DNA of 64,000 bases from Enoplolaimus lenunculus (taxonomy: Eukaryota; Nematoda; Enoplea; Enoplida; Thoracostomopsidae), in contig JASANG010003398.1 in assembly GCA_030248215.1 (NCBI GenBank), forward strand, positions 34,563 through 98,562, written 5' to 3'. The first letter of the stretch is position 1. The number at the start of each line of letters is the position of its first letter. Below, piece after piece: positions 23,201-34,100 of this stretch. The notes beneath the pieces were generated by a model. It was not told the DNA's origin, did no database searches, and saw only the letters and a program-made list of their open reading frames with translations. The position numbers and the translations under genes were made by a program.

Positions 23201-26200
23201 CAAAGAAAACAATGGACTTAATACTTGCACATATACGCATTTCAAATTGTGGTGAACTTTCTCGATGCGATGTTTGAATGAGTTTCTGTGCATTTCTGAA
23301 TTCAGTATAAATTTAATAAAACTTCAAAGGTCAATACACTATAAAATTATATATAGTAGGTACAAGGCGCGATAAAATTCTGGTATAATACGAATCACTT
23401 ACCCGAAGCATCACTGCAAGCAGTGCAACGTTTGCTTAATGGTCCTCTGGCCTTTCGATTTTCATGCGCTGATTGTTGAGACTGAAATTAAAACATAGCG
23501 TCATGTGAAATGAGTATTTGAAAGAAAAGTGCGAAACGGACTACAGTTGTTTCGCGAAGCGTTTAATGTTTTGTAGTCTGGGGTCGAAAGGTGGATGTCC
23601 GTCCCTCCATCTGTCCATCCGAAAAGAATCTCAGGAACGGCTGAACCGATTTTGATAAACTTTTTTATTTGAAAGCCAATTACACTGGGGTGTTAACCTC
23701 GCATTGGGGTTTTAAATTTTTAAGCCGTTTATAAGCTACAGGCTAATTTGCATAATTAATTAAGCCTAAATTAGGACTTCCTACATTATTTCAGTAAATA
23801 TTACAGTTTCAAGCAATCTAACTTCAGCATTAAAGGGTTTTTGGGTGCGATGAATTTGAATAGATTGTTTACAAAACTCTAAAACCGATACGTACATCAA
23901 TATGCGAAGACTTAAACCCTAATCACCATAAACTATTATAACGCAAGAGAGATCACAGTTTCCCTAATCAGACAGACTGATATACGTACGCCAACGAGTG
24001 AAATTGATAGCACTCCAACTGACTGTTAAGTGCAAAAAGCATCGACAAAAGAATCGGCAATCTGTTTTCAGTGTAGATATGCCAATTAATCTGCACATCG
24101 CTAAAAATAACCTTAACTGAAAATAAGTAGTTACCTACTCTGCAAGGTTTATATATACGATATTAATGAAATCTATTTTATATTCCCGTTGCACCCTGGT
24201 CGTCAGATCTCGGTTACGCCGTCCATACCATGGCGGATCTTTATGTTTTTGTAACTTTGGTATGAATTTTTATTCTTTCCATTTTTACTCCTAAAATCCA
24301 ACTCTATACAAAGCATTTAGGGAGGGGGAGATGCTATATAAACATATTATACGTACTTACCGTCGAGGAAAACGATTCGCGTTCTTGTCCGGCAAATGCC
24401 GTTAATAACGGACAGTCAAAGTCGGCAATCGCTCGTGAGGTAACTGGTACACCTATACGTGATCCAGTGTTCGCAGTGACAGCTTGTGCCACCGGACTAT
24501 GAGAAGTGACGCTGTGTCCAAGCAGGGCTCTGAATTGAAATGTATCCTGATGCTGCTGCTGTTGCTGCTCAAACTGCTTGCTCTGCTGCGGTAAATTGTT
24601 TCGCAGTGCGTTCATAAGTTGAAGTTGGCTCGAATCATTTAGTGAAGAGCTGCCAACATTGGAAGTACCTATTGCCGATGTTACTTCCTCAATACCACTT
24701 GGAAAATTGGTAGTTTGCCTAAACGGAACTGGCGAATCTAGTGTCGTAGAACGCACACCATTATTTTGTTCAACGCTAGAACAGGCATCGGTACCACCAC
24801 CAGCGAACGCAGGTAACCGCGTTATTTGTTTCGGTTCAACAGGAACACCAGACAAAAAATCGCGGCGAACTATACCTGGCAGCGGTGGTGGACGTTGAGT
24901 AATTAGCGATTGCAGTAATGCAATATCACTGGCAGCAAATTTAGCAATTTCAGCTGACGCTATCGACGAAGGCTGACTTGCTCCAATATTTGCTGCTGAA
25001 AAACCTACCACTTCGCCTCCAATACCGTTACTGGTGCCGTTAGTTTTAATATTCGACGAACTCACAGTTGTACTAACATTAACGGATGAAACACGGCGCT
25101 GTAGGGTCAATTTGTCAAGTGCAATCTGATCAGTTACCAACGGAATGACATCAGAACGTATTTGTGCGTCAACTGCAGTTACAGAATCGGCAAGCAACTC
25201 AGACCCTGTGTGTCTTGCAGGTGCTGTCCTGTGATGCTCTTGACTCTGCACTTCTGGTGGTTTGCCAATAGAAAACAAGGGAACAGTGCCAAGAGATAAC
25301 GGAAAATCAGCCAGTAACGGATGTTCGGTTGAATCCATAGTTTTAATTGCTTCTGCAACTGAAGTTTCAAAAGAAGATAACGAATACAGTGGCTCATTAT
25401 TTGACGCACGTGTTGAAGAGCCAAAAACCTGACTGGACAAATGACTTTGCTGCACGCGATTGTTATTAATCCCAGCAATACTTACCGATGTTGCGGCACT
25501 TTTTGCATCACATGAGTTCTGTTGCCCAACCCCACTATATATTTCCCTTTCGTAGTTTTTGTTTTCGCCACAAGATTCCGTGTGACGATTATTGTGTTGC
25601 GAAGACAAAGGCAAAACACTGTCTTTAATAACGCCGTCTGATATGAGCAGTGACGATGAATTATTGGCAGCGCCAAGTGAGGTCAGTAATGGTGCGGTTG
25701 TTGAGGTCACAAATGGTTGTCTAGAGTGATGCTGAGGTAATTTTGATGATGAGTCGCTATTAACGTTTACATTATCTAACAACAACGATGAGGTAGCTTG
25801 AGATGAGATAGACAGCCAATCAAGTCCAAGCGAAAGACCGCTGCTTCCATCGCACGAATCCAGCAGTCTCGTTATGTCAGCATCCGAGTTTTCACCTGAC
25901 ATATATATGTATTAATGAAGTCGTTTAAATTTCAATATTCCAGGGTGCAACCGGAATTCCGGTTCCGGTTCCGGCATTTTTTTCACCTTCCGGTTCCGGT
26001 AAATTTTTACCGGATTTAAAAATTCCAGTATTATAATTTGGCCGTTTTCTTAACTTTGCAAATTTTTAAGAATCTCTTTTGAAAGCCACTTGTACTCCGA
26101 ATATAAGCCATTGATGGTGGATTTCACTTCAGTCGATGATGAAAATCTAAAATACAACAAATAAAATAAATACCTATGTTCGACTAAGGTTATTTCACAA

Positions 26201-27011
26201 ATAATAGAGCAAAAAATACGATTAAAATGAAATTTTTGGTGAAATGCATTTTTCACTTTCCGGTTCCGGTTTCGGTTCCGGTAAAATTTTCAAATTCCGG
26301 TTCGGTTCCGGTAAATTGTAATTCCGGGTGCACCCTGCTATACCCCTAAACATTTCAATTTGCGTCCAGAAGTAACACTGAAGTGAAATGAAAAATGCAA
26401 GCCAACAATATTCAATTATTTTAAATCAGTAAGAAATACGCATTTCTGTGAATGAAATACTATCAAACCGTACAAATTATTACCGGTTAACATATGGTTA
26501 TAGTCCCGCTAGAATATCCGGTCGATTCATGTTTAAAATAAGCACAGTGATGCAGGCTTAGAGCGCAATGCCTTCAGTGCACAGGATTCATTACACACAA
26601 CCGGGTTCCACTTGAATTCCTAGTTAATGACATTAAACTGAGCCAATACAATGATTTGACACAGTTACGAAGTAACTAATCGGCAATCACAAACGTAGCC
26701 CAACGCGTATTCGGTTTGGACTAGCTCCACTCGGAATTGGGTTGAATTACGGCTTGTAACTCAAGGCCGTAATAATAACATAGAAATATACCTGGAAGCG
26801 AAGGTTCCTTTATCAACGTCGCAAGATCGTTCGGAAATAACGGAAGGCCGGCAAATGGCAGTCGTGAGCATTCAGTTGTAGTTGACTGAAATTGCGAACC
26901 AACCGATGACGAACCGTATGAATTCCGCTTTACTTCTTTTTCGCCAATTGGTTTGACCACATCAGCATCGCCTTGTTTGCCTATCAAATTACAGCGCCCA
27001 GGGTGCTGCAT
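14218..27011 (-). CDS. lin-41: LIN-41/TRIM71-like TRIM-NHL protein, 12 coding exons
   Basis: Exons in transcription order: 27011-26792, 25895-24361, 23481-23403, 23132-22972, 21648-21136, 20842-20636, 19915-19706, 19309-19073, 17126-16850, 16604-16423, 15639-15246, 14762-14218. All introns are GT-AG and phases agree, giving 1520 codons including TAA. Residues 1-600 are a Ser/Thr/Gln-rich leader. B-box 1 is at about 604-640 (C-x2-C-x10-C-x2-C-x4-C-x2-C-x3-H-x8-H, with RVRLTKDH), a 12-Gln run at about 700, B-box 2 at 797-830, a coiled coil at about 837-975, a filamin domain at about 985-1115, and six NHL repeats from about 1120 to the end. This order is that of LIN-41/TRIM71, RNA-binding translational repressors of developmental timing (family knowledge). 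No RING was found; the ATG at 27011 follows an in-frame TGA, so an N-terminal exon may lie upstream. Repeat 6 is split by a 125-residue insertion. An AATAAA (minus strand) lies at 14203-14198. Confidence 0.9.
15692..16037. mobile_element. Variant CGGAAT-rich hAT-like element in intron
   Basis: Starts GACCGGGATGCAAATCGGAA and ends CCCGTTGCACCCTG. Related to the 27793-28156 copy (shared GAATCGGAAC and CCGATTCCGATTGATT). Lies in the intron between exons 10 and 11 of the lin-41-like gene. Confidence 0.65.
17150..17684. mobile_element. GAGCGAAGC-ended element, inverted truncated copy
   Basis: Reverse orientation of the element at 17797-18832: ~177-bp type units, then AACCGCTGTACCGATTTT-type box, then GCGCTTCGCTCAACAA. 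Begins only ~25 nt upstream of the acceptor of exon 9. Confidence 0.65.
17797..18832. mobile_element. GAGCGAAGC-ended element with ~177-bp tandem units
   Basis: Starts TTATTGAGCGAAGCTCGG, then GGATGTCCGTCCGTCCGTCC and GGAACGGCTGTACCGATTTT. It then has four or more copies of a ~177-bp AT-rich unit (AGTTAGCTAATAG...TTTGCATAT spaced 177, 178 and 156 bp) and ends TTCGAGCTTTGCTCAATAA, the inverted start. No coding capacity. Confidence 0.75.
21983..22084. repeat. 51-bp direct tandem duplication
   Basis: Two copies of TTTTGTGCTCGCAATACAAT... ending AAAGGTTATAT, differing at one base (GTATATTG/GTACATTG). In the intron upstream of exon 5. Confidence 0.9.
22401..22590. repeat. Dispersed repeat related to 2066-2292
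   Basis: ACGCCCATATTGTGAAAT then TCCTATCATCTGTTAG and GTTGCAGATCTCAAA align with the 2066 and 39863 repeats; the right end is not defined. Confidence 0.45.
22600..22665. repeat. Left end of a CAGGGT-type element
   Basis: CCAGGGTTCAACCAGATAATCC then TCCGGTATTATAACC; only this end is recognisable. Confidence 0.4.
23540..23885. mobile_element. Truncated GAGCGAAGC-family element
   Basis: TCGCGAAGCGTTTAATG, GGTCGAAAGGTGGATGTCCG, GGAACGGCTGAACCGATTTT and one ~177-bp unit, broken off at a remnant of the TAGGGATG family. Begins ~60 nt upstream of exon 3. Confidence 0.7.
23893..24110. repeat. Internal remnant of TAGGGATG family
   Basis: ATGCGAAGACTTAAACCCTA, then CGCCAACGAGTGAAATTGAT, then ATCGGCAA match the inside of 170-566 and 35004-35426; both ends are lost. 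Confidence 0.55.
25941..26337. mobile_element. CCGGAA-rich hAT-like MITE
   Basis: CAGGGTGCAACCGGAATTCC to AATTCCGGGTGCACCCTG; nearly the same sequence as the inner element at 38564-38954 in inverse orientation. In intron 1 of the lin-41-like gene, its start 46 nt upstream of the exon 2 acceptor. Flanks do not match. Confidence 0.85.
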
Positions 27012-27792
27012 GACACTGCCACTAAAAACGCTAATTGTTCAAACATCAGCAAAACGTAGAAAAAGAACCCAATTATAAATTTTTATGTATATATACATTA
27101 CAGCAGTGAATCTGTTTATATCGCTCAACAGAACCGCCAAATACAGAATGCAAAACGTGTTTTTCTTGCAGCAACGAAGAATCGAAAATATTGTCACAGT
27201 GCGTTAACAGGCTATTTTAAACACAAACGAACGTTGTCCATCTAGCGTAACACGAAGGATACTGTTGGAAATCGACAGTACGTTTACAAAGTTATGCCGA
27301 ACCAACTAAGATTGTAATTTTTACAACATTCGCATGTTTAGCAGGCGAACACATTGTTTTTAACGTATAAAGGATACAATATGATACACGTAGTTTCTTG
27401 AGGTAGTTGAAGTTAACTTACGCCGCTATAAGCGTTGCTATTTTGTTATTACATTTTTCAGTCGGTGGTCAATGTTTCCATTTAAATGGAAATTATAACA
27501 ATATTTTTCCAGCTAAACGATCTGCAAGCAAAACTAATACGTATATATACTTATTGCACGTACAGTACTTTATACGTAATGAGGGTGGTGCGGCCAAATA
27601 TCAGGGAGTAATCCCTGCTTCAGAAGCACGGGGACTGGTGATAAAATAACATTCTGCGACTACCTGTTTGGCTGTTGTACAGTGACAGTAACAAAATATC
27701 TCTCTATAATTGCGGTCATTATCTGCCATATTTAAGCATAGCTAGTTGGTGATTTCTGCGGTTTTATCATCAAACGCTAAGATACTCTTGGG
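27012..27792. other. 5' flank of lin-41-like gene, no feature defined
   Basis: Divergent spacer towards the CREB3-like gene. A TTTTTAG at 27021-27015 could be a splice acceptor for an upstream exon or a trans-splice site of the lin-41-like transcript. The open frame at 27407-27649 lacks an ATG. Confidence 0.35.
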
Positions 27793-28156
27793 CACCGGGT
27801 GCAAAGCGGAACTGGATTATATCGGAATCGGAACACCACATTTATACCGGAATCGGAATCAGAACTACAAAATTTGTGACTATACGGATAATTTGTATTA
27901 ACAAGTATAATATTAATTTAGGGTGACTGTTGGCTGGCAACAATTCTGAAAAACGTCGCATGAACTAATCGGCAATCTTTTTTGGCTCTGTAAGCTAAAC
28001 TACAATCAAATCAATTATTGATGTTAATTTGATATCACAACAAGTAGGCCTAAAATTAAAATATGGAAATTCCGATTCCGATTGATTGTGCAATCGGAAT
28101 CGGAACTCGTTTTGAATCCGAATTCTAATCGGAAGCGGAATTCCGATTGCACACTG
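27793..28156. mobile_element. Variant CGGAAT-rich hAT-like element
   Basis: CACCGGGTGCAAAGCGGAAC to GGAATTCCGATTGCACACTG; sister of 15692-16037. Confidence 0.65.
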
Positions 28157-28263
28157 CTTCAGCATAATTACGATAGCATAAAAAGTAGTTTAGCGCATTC
28201 AAACGTTGAGGATTTCTAGTAATTCGTGTCTGAACTGCACGGTCGGGACGACCCCTTTCCCCG

Positions 28264-28403
28264 AAGTACTGCGAATATAATTGGTTTTCCCCCTTAATTT
28301 CTCCGAAACGTATGGACACGCCGGGAATCGAACAAGTACTGCGAATATAATTGGTTTTCCCCCTTAATTTCTCCGAAACGTATGGACACGCCGGGAATCG
28401 AAC
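28264..28403. repeat. 70-bp perfect tandem duplication next to tRNA-like sequence
   Basis: Two identical 70-bp copies (28264-28333 and 28334-28403) starting AAGTACTGCGAATATAATTG and ending CGGGAATCGAAC. The second runs into a tRNA-like block, so the unit includes the 3' half of that tRNA-like sequence. Confidence 0.9.
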
Positions 28404-28456
28404 CTCGGACATCTCGCTCGCGAGTCAAGCGCGCTGCGCATTACACGACGCTGCCA
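28384..28456 (-). tRNA. tRNA-like sequence, probably tRNA-derived repeat or pseudogene
   Basis: Minus strand has a good B-box (GAGGTTCGATTCCCGG) and a possible anticodon arm GCGCG-CTTGACT-CGCG. The acceptor ends do not pair and the T stem has mismatches, so a functional tRNA is unlikely. Confidence 0.35.
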
Positions 28457-29098
28457 ATATAATTTACTATGGTGCTATATGTGCGCGAGTATATGTGTCT
28501 TTTAACATTACTCACTCTGCACATACGCAAGCTACACCGCGTATACTCACAATTCGGATTATGCAGTAGTCATACGCGTACTAGTTGTATATTACTCGTA
28601 ATTTAAATTGTGTTTTAAGCTCGTTCAGGCACTAGGCAACCTGAAAATCAATACTTCCAGCGTTTCACAATTGATCGGAAACCAGATCGTACTCTCGTTC
28701 AAATGGGTTAGATATTCCCCGTTTTTGACCACAGATTGGCGGTCTCGGTTAAAACCGACACAGAGACCGACACCGGACTACCGAGACCGATGTGGAAAAG
28801 TTCGGTGTAGGTCAATTTTTTGTCATGACTTTTTCGTAGTGTCTTTCATAGAGGCGGAGCTAAAAAATTCTTATGAAACGCAATAATTGCAAGGTAGTAA
28901 GTACGGACCAAATTCAAGTGGAGAAAGTACGCCCGACTCGCCCCCTTTCTGGATCCGGTAGTGTTCAACTTGTTCTTGATTGTTGCGACTTATTTTGGAC
29001 ACATTCCAAAAACATAACGAATAATTTAGCTACGTATCAAACTTTAAATCTATAACAGTTTTGGACAACACGGTTTACACTAGACTTATTCGAAATTA

Positions 29099-29185
29099 TG
29101 GCCAATGTATAAAACATGGTCGTAACAGTATCATAAGCATATTTCTAAGTCTAAGCCTAATCCTAAGCCTAAGCGTTATAAGCAT
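29099..29185. repeat. Left half of a TTAGGC-core GGCC MITE
   Basis: GGCCAATGTATAAAACATGG, GTAACAGTATCATAAGCATA, then CCTAAG variants; no right end. Confidence 0.55.
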
Positions 29186-30072
29186 ATGAGATATGTTTGT
29201 CCGAATGTGCACATGCAATATAATGCAGAGCGCGATATGCCAGCCGACAACATGCGGTCGACATATTGTCGACGATAGAAGCAATTGAAAATCAGCTTTC
29301 TTCGGAATCCTATTCAGGCAGCTGAACCGAGACTTTCGACATTTAATCAAAGGAGCTGGAAAAGCAAGCATAGCCAAAGAATTCCAAGGCAAGCGCACCG
29401 AAATTGCCGGAACCTCCGACAAAAAATCTACCGCATCCGGAGCCGGAGCCGGAGGCCGATTTTGTACCGAAGCAGGAGCAGGAGGGGATATTATACCCGT
29501 GATATTGCTATTTCGGGAACTTGGGATATTAGCCAGGATATTGTTATTATGGGAAATTAGTGATATTACCTGTGCAAAAAATTTTCTCAGAAATTGGAGT
29601 GTTACCCTGGAAATTGGGAGTGACCTGTTCTATACATGGTCCATCTGTGCTATTACGTATTTGAACTTATTTGAATAACAATTGGCATTTAAGTTAATCA
29701 GATAGCTAGGGCTAAACGTATTACAACATCCTGCTTACAATGTCGTAGATGATTGGGAATTCATTTAGAGCATGGGCGTAAGAACAGTATAATTATTGGA
29801 GGGCACGGATGTTTGAAATACGCAAACAACGTCTTCGCAGACAGTATAGTTTGGGGCGGGATTTTGCAAGTAAAACTAGAATAAAGACGTACATTTGGTA
29901 CGAAATTTTTACACAATAACAAAACATTAACTCTTTAGTTGAACTGATATTCACTCTGATAGCATTTCCCATTATACAGTGCGAATGAACGTGAGCTACA
30001 AATTGCAGGCTGAGCATGCGAGCTAGCAGAACTGCCAAAGAGTTCGCGTTTTCAAATGGTTAAAAATAAAGC

Positions 30073-30247
30073 CCTATTCACACGTACAAGGTTTTGCTAC
30101 GAGTGCATTTTTCATTAGCCAATGAGAAAGCTTTGATGAATTATTTGCAGCTGCAAGTTTTTCGCACGGGATTTTGGACAAAACTTGCAAGTGCAAGTTG
30201 CAGCTGCACGTTCTCGCAGCAAAAACTTGCACGTGTGAATAAGGCTT
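30073..30247. mobile_element. MITE with ~26-bp inverted ends CCTATTCACACGT
   Basis: AGCCCTATTCACACGTACAA and its inverted partner (CTTGCACGTGTGAATAAGGC). A nested GCAGCTGCAA/TTGCAGCTGC pair lies inside. Confidence 0.7.
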
Positions 30248-30262
30248 AAACTTTACAATTAC

Positions 30263-30376
30263 CTTTTTGCCAGAAGTATCATTACGAACTATTCCAATTG
30301 AATCGCAAAATTCGTAAACAGTTTCTTCTGGATTAAATTGAAGTTGACAACATTCCTGAATCACATCGCTGTCAGT
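30263..30376 (-). CDS. Candidate isolated coding exon, 38 codons
   Basis: On the minus strand a CCTAG acceptor ends at 30377 and a GTAATT donor starts at 30262. They bound a 114-nt open frame, phase 0 at both ends, reading TDSDVIQECCQLQF then NPEETVYEFCDSIGIV. Composition looks coding and both ends look like splice sites. I do not recognise the family. It lies upstream of the lin-41-like gene on the same strand, but its phase does not join the exon at 27011 directly; it could be an N-terminal exon with another in between, part of a separate gene, or chance. Confidence 0.3.
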
Positions 30377-30423
30377 CTAGGTAGGAACCGGGACATCAGA
30401 CCTTTACTAAGCAGCTGGAAAAG

Positions 30424-30498
30424 CGGGCTAGAGCGGGGATCGAACTCTTAGCCTATGGATCCTTTAGCCAGCACTCTACCACTGCGCCACGTAGCCCG
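30424..30498 (-). tRNA. tRNA-like sequence (pseudo-tRNA or SINE head)
   Basis: Minus strand GGCTACGTGGCGCAGTGGTA has an excellent A-box (TGGCGCAGTGG), a D stem that pairs, and a B-box AGTTCGATCCC. Acceptor arm pairs at 5 of 7 plus one G-U. The anticodon and T arms cannot be folded properly and the interior is about 2 nt short. Probably a decayed tRNA or tRNA-derived element. Confidence 0.4.
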
Positions 30499-31168
30499 CC
30501 TCTCCAACTGCATTTTTCGTCGACTATATGTGTCGATTGTACAACACAATGTGCATAGCATTTATTGCATATGCACCAGGACAAGCATGTCTCACATGCT
30601 TACAGTCGGTAAAACAAAAAAACAATTTTGAAATAACTTGAAATATTAATAAAAAATTTTGCTTCTCGGATTCAGATTCGGTAAACTGACAATAGATTCG
30701 GTCAAACCGTGGATTCGGTGCCATCCTGCTTTAAGGTTCTTGTACTGTAAAACATTATCAATAATACATTAGCAGCTACTACAAGTAGTTACTGATGGCA
30801 CACGCTTAGGCAGAAGTGCTTTATTTAGAGCACTTTCGTCGAAGTCTGTGCAAGACAACTCTTACAGTTTTAAAAGAATATTCTTCCTCTTTTTCAAATA
30901 TTAATTTGCGTGTACAAATTGTGTTATAAAATCTCTTGAAATGTTTTGGAACGTTTCGGCTATCAATTTAGATGCACGCATACTTAACCAAGCTTGGACA
31001 GTTGCTCAAATTATTTCGTTGATTGGCTATAACAGGCTATCTTATTTCTAGATATCACATATTATCTATATATCGCAAGAAAACTATGGATTAAAGTATT
31101 CAACAATATATATCCAAGTTTAAACAAAGCACTTAGTGTGCAAACGGTAGAATAAGTTACGGTCAGAC

Positions 31169-34100
31169 ATGGAGTGTGCAAGCAACCCTGAGTCGTTGTC
31201 ATTTTTGTTCGGGAATGCTATAACTACGTACTCGCGTCACGAAAGTGTTTCTAACGGTTATGTTGACATGTTTGAAAATATTGACGTGAGTATTGTATTT
31301 GTTAATCCATTTGTTTTCAAGTTAGTCATGATTTTTTGCACAGTTCCGCATTTCTTAATTTTTGTGCACATAAATCCTAAACCCTTATTCAGCTTTATTT
31401 CTTTAGGCGAATCTGTCGTCAGGCGACATACTCGAAAATCTTGTTAACGGCCTGGACGCGCTAGAAAGGTGCGACTATTCACTTGATAATATTCAACCAT
31501 CCCTTCACTTCAACAAATCAACAACCTACAATCCAGTCTTATCGTCCGCGGAACCAAAATATGATTCATGTCAAAATGGGGTTCCGGATGCTGCGTTGGA
31601 GGTATACTTTAAAGGTGTCAGTAAATGTTCGTATCCGTTCTTACACACCACTAAAACAACTAAGCAAATGAGCGGAGGTACGGAAACGAAACCCGTCTAG
31701 GGTTTTGATAAAAAGTGGTCCATCCTATAGCTCTCGACAGGGTGCAACCGGAATTACTATTTACCGGAACCTTAACCTTAACAGGAATTTTAAAAAAATT
31801 ACCCTGAACGGAACCGGAAAATGAAAAATACATGCCACTGAAAAATTCATATGTATTTAATTTTCTTTTTTGCAATATTATTGGTGAAATAACCCTAGTT
31901 TGAGATAGGTATTGACTTTATCTGCTCTATTTTAGATTTTCATAATTCACGGAAGCGAAACCTCCTTCGATGGATTATCTTGGGGGATTGTTAAAATTTG
32001 CATACTATACTAATGTAATCTATTTAATTTTTATCGTCATTTTTAGTAAAACATCTCAATTTCCACCTTCCAACTTTTAAAACCGGAATTTTTAATTCCG
32101 GTAAAAATTTGCCGGAACCGAGAGGTGAAAAAATGCCGGAACCAGAACCGGAATTCCGGTTGCATCCTGGATCTTGATGAGCTGAATTCAACGGTACCAT
32201 TTTCGTGAGCGAAAAAGCGTTGACATTATTCGACACTCTTACTGATTGGTAAGTTTATAGCGGAAAATCGGAGTCAGAGCCAGACGGTAGTTTCAGGCAA
32301 AACCCAATGTTGAGTTTCCAACTTTTGGAGAATTGACTATACATTCATATTTAATATCTAAACCAGAAAATCTTTACTCTCGTGGCCGATAAATTTTTGT
32401 TGTTCTGAATTCCTTCCTGATCATTCGAAAATTTTAAACGTCTTGCATGACACGTTGATGTTACTTTCAGATAGAAATTGCTGGATGTGTCCGGGATCAC
32501 TCTTATTGCCAGGCATTGGTGAACAGTTTTGATATCCCCCCTAAACCTGATACTGTTGTACCTGGTATTGTTTCATCTGGGCCCACAATTTCAACCTGCA
32601 TCTCGTCGCCTAATGGAAGTGATAGCGGGTTTTCTGGTTCAAGCTACGGTTCAAGCGGTAAGATGTTCGTTGTTTGATTGTAATTGTAGATTTGCCGCTC
32701 TTTGAAATCTTTCTTAAGTATTAATTAAGTTTTATTTCAGCATCTACTTAAGCCAGCGGCTTAAATAAATACTGAATTTGTTGAACGAATCCAAAGAACA
32801 GTGCCGCAAGATGAAACGCATAATTCACTTTATTTCTTGGAGAATTCCGCATTATATCAAGGAGGTATTTTGAGACTGCAGTCACAATTAGACCAATATT
32901 ACGTTATAAAGGTTACTCTGTATTAGTTGCATTTTTTCAAATATTTTCAGTTATTAAGTACTTACTTAACGTAAGTACGCTTTTATAAACAAAAATTGGT
33001 TAATTGCATATCATATGCTTAAGTATATATACGTATATCGTTGTGCTTAAGTAGGGTTTCGGCAACTCATCGATTGCCTAACAACACTTAGTCTGTTGCT
33101 GAAGTAGTTTTTTATTTATTTTCGCAGCGGTAGCGTTTGACGTCAAGCAAAGTCCAGAGCGTGTAAGATCAAGCCGCGTCGCGTCTGTTAGCGAATCATT
33201 TTCTATCAACTCAGAAAGTTTGGAAACGGACTCAAGTGACTATTCATTGGTCGGCTTCGATACAAGCATTTTGATTGATGACATTCCCAAACTAGAAAAG
33301 CCGGTTCGTTACTTCTAAGTTTATGTGATATACTGCAACGTTCTAGCACTATAGTTCAGAATTGGTTTTGCTGATTTTTATGACTAAAATTTTGGATCTA
33401 TTCAAATTTTTATGCGAGTTTTTGTTTTTGATTGTTATATATTTACAGAGTTCTTCTTCTACTCTAATTCAGCTATCGGAACCAAACACTAGCAGCGTTT
33501 TCAAAAAAGGTAAATCCTTGCGGCCAGTACTGCCTCAAACTAACAAAGACGTTGATGGTTCGGAAAAGGTATGATAATTTTGGGTATTCCGTGTACACTA
33601 ATTAGTTACATATTTGCAACTTTATTGGTGAAAATTTTAAGGATTGTGAAAAATTTATGACATATTGATGACATGATTTCGCTCACATTCATTAATACAG
33701 CTCGCCCAAGATTTCAACAACTTCGTGTTTGGCGCTTGCAAATTATATACGTGTGCCTAAATGCTTATGCGAGATAAATTAACGTAGACCACTTGACGAT
33801 GCGATACATAAGCCGACTATTATTTTCAAAATTTGACGATACTGCTGCTGATACCGATTTTATCACATGATGCTTAAAGAGACGTTAGAATTTCTTACGG
33901 CTATACATAATTACAAGTATGTGGAAGCAACTGTAATACTGTGGAAACTGTGCATTTCAAGTTAATTTTTAAAGCACATGCAATAGACATCATAGGTTTT
34001 GTTACTACAGGATTTAGTATTATATTAGTATATATCTATGTACATATTTTTTAAAACAAATAGCTAGCAGAGTTAAAAATTTAACGGAAATATTTAAAGT

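Noticed and set aside
24659-25676. Other ORFs overlapping lin-41-like exon 2
   Set aside because: Shadows of the 511-codon exon, which has matching splice phases on both sides.
27399-27409. TGAGGTAGTTG, resembling the let-7 5' end
   Set aside because: No complementary arm lies within 100 nt on either side, so no precursor hairpin; taken as chance.
27407-27649. Secreted-peptide-like frame (hydrophobic start, KR site)
   Set aside because: It begins at TTG with a stop immediately upstream and no ATG or acceptor; the resemblance to a neuropeptide precursor is not supported.
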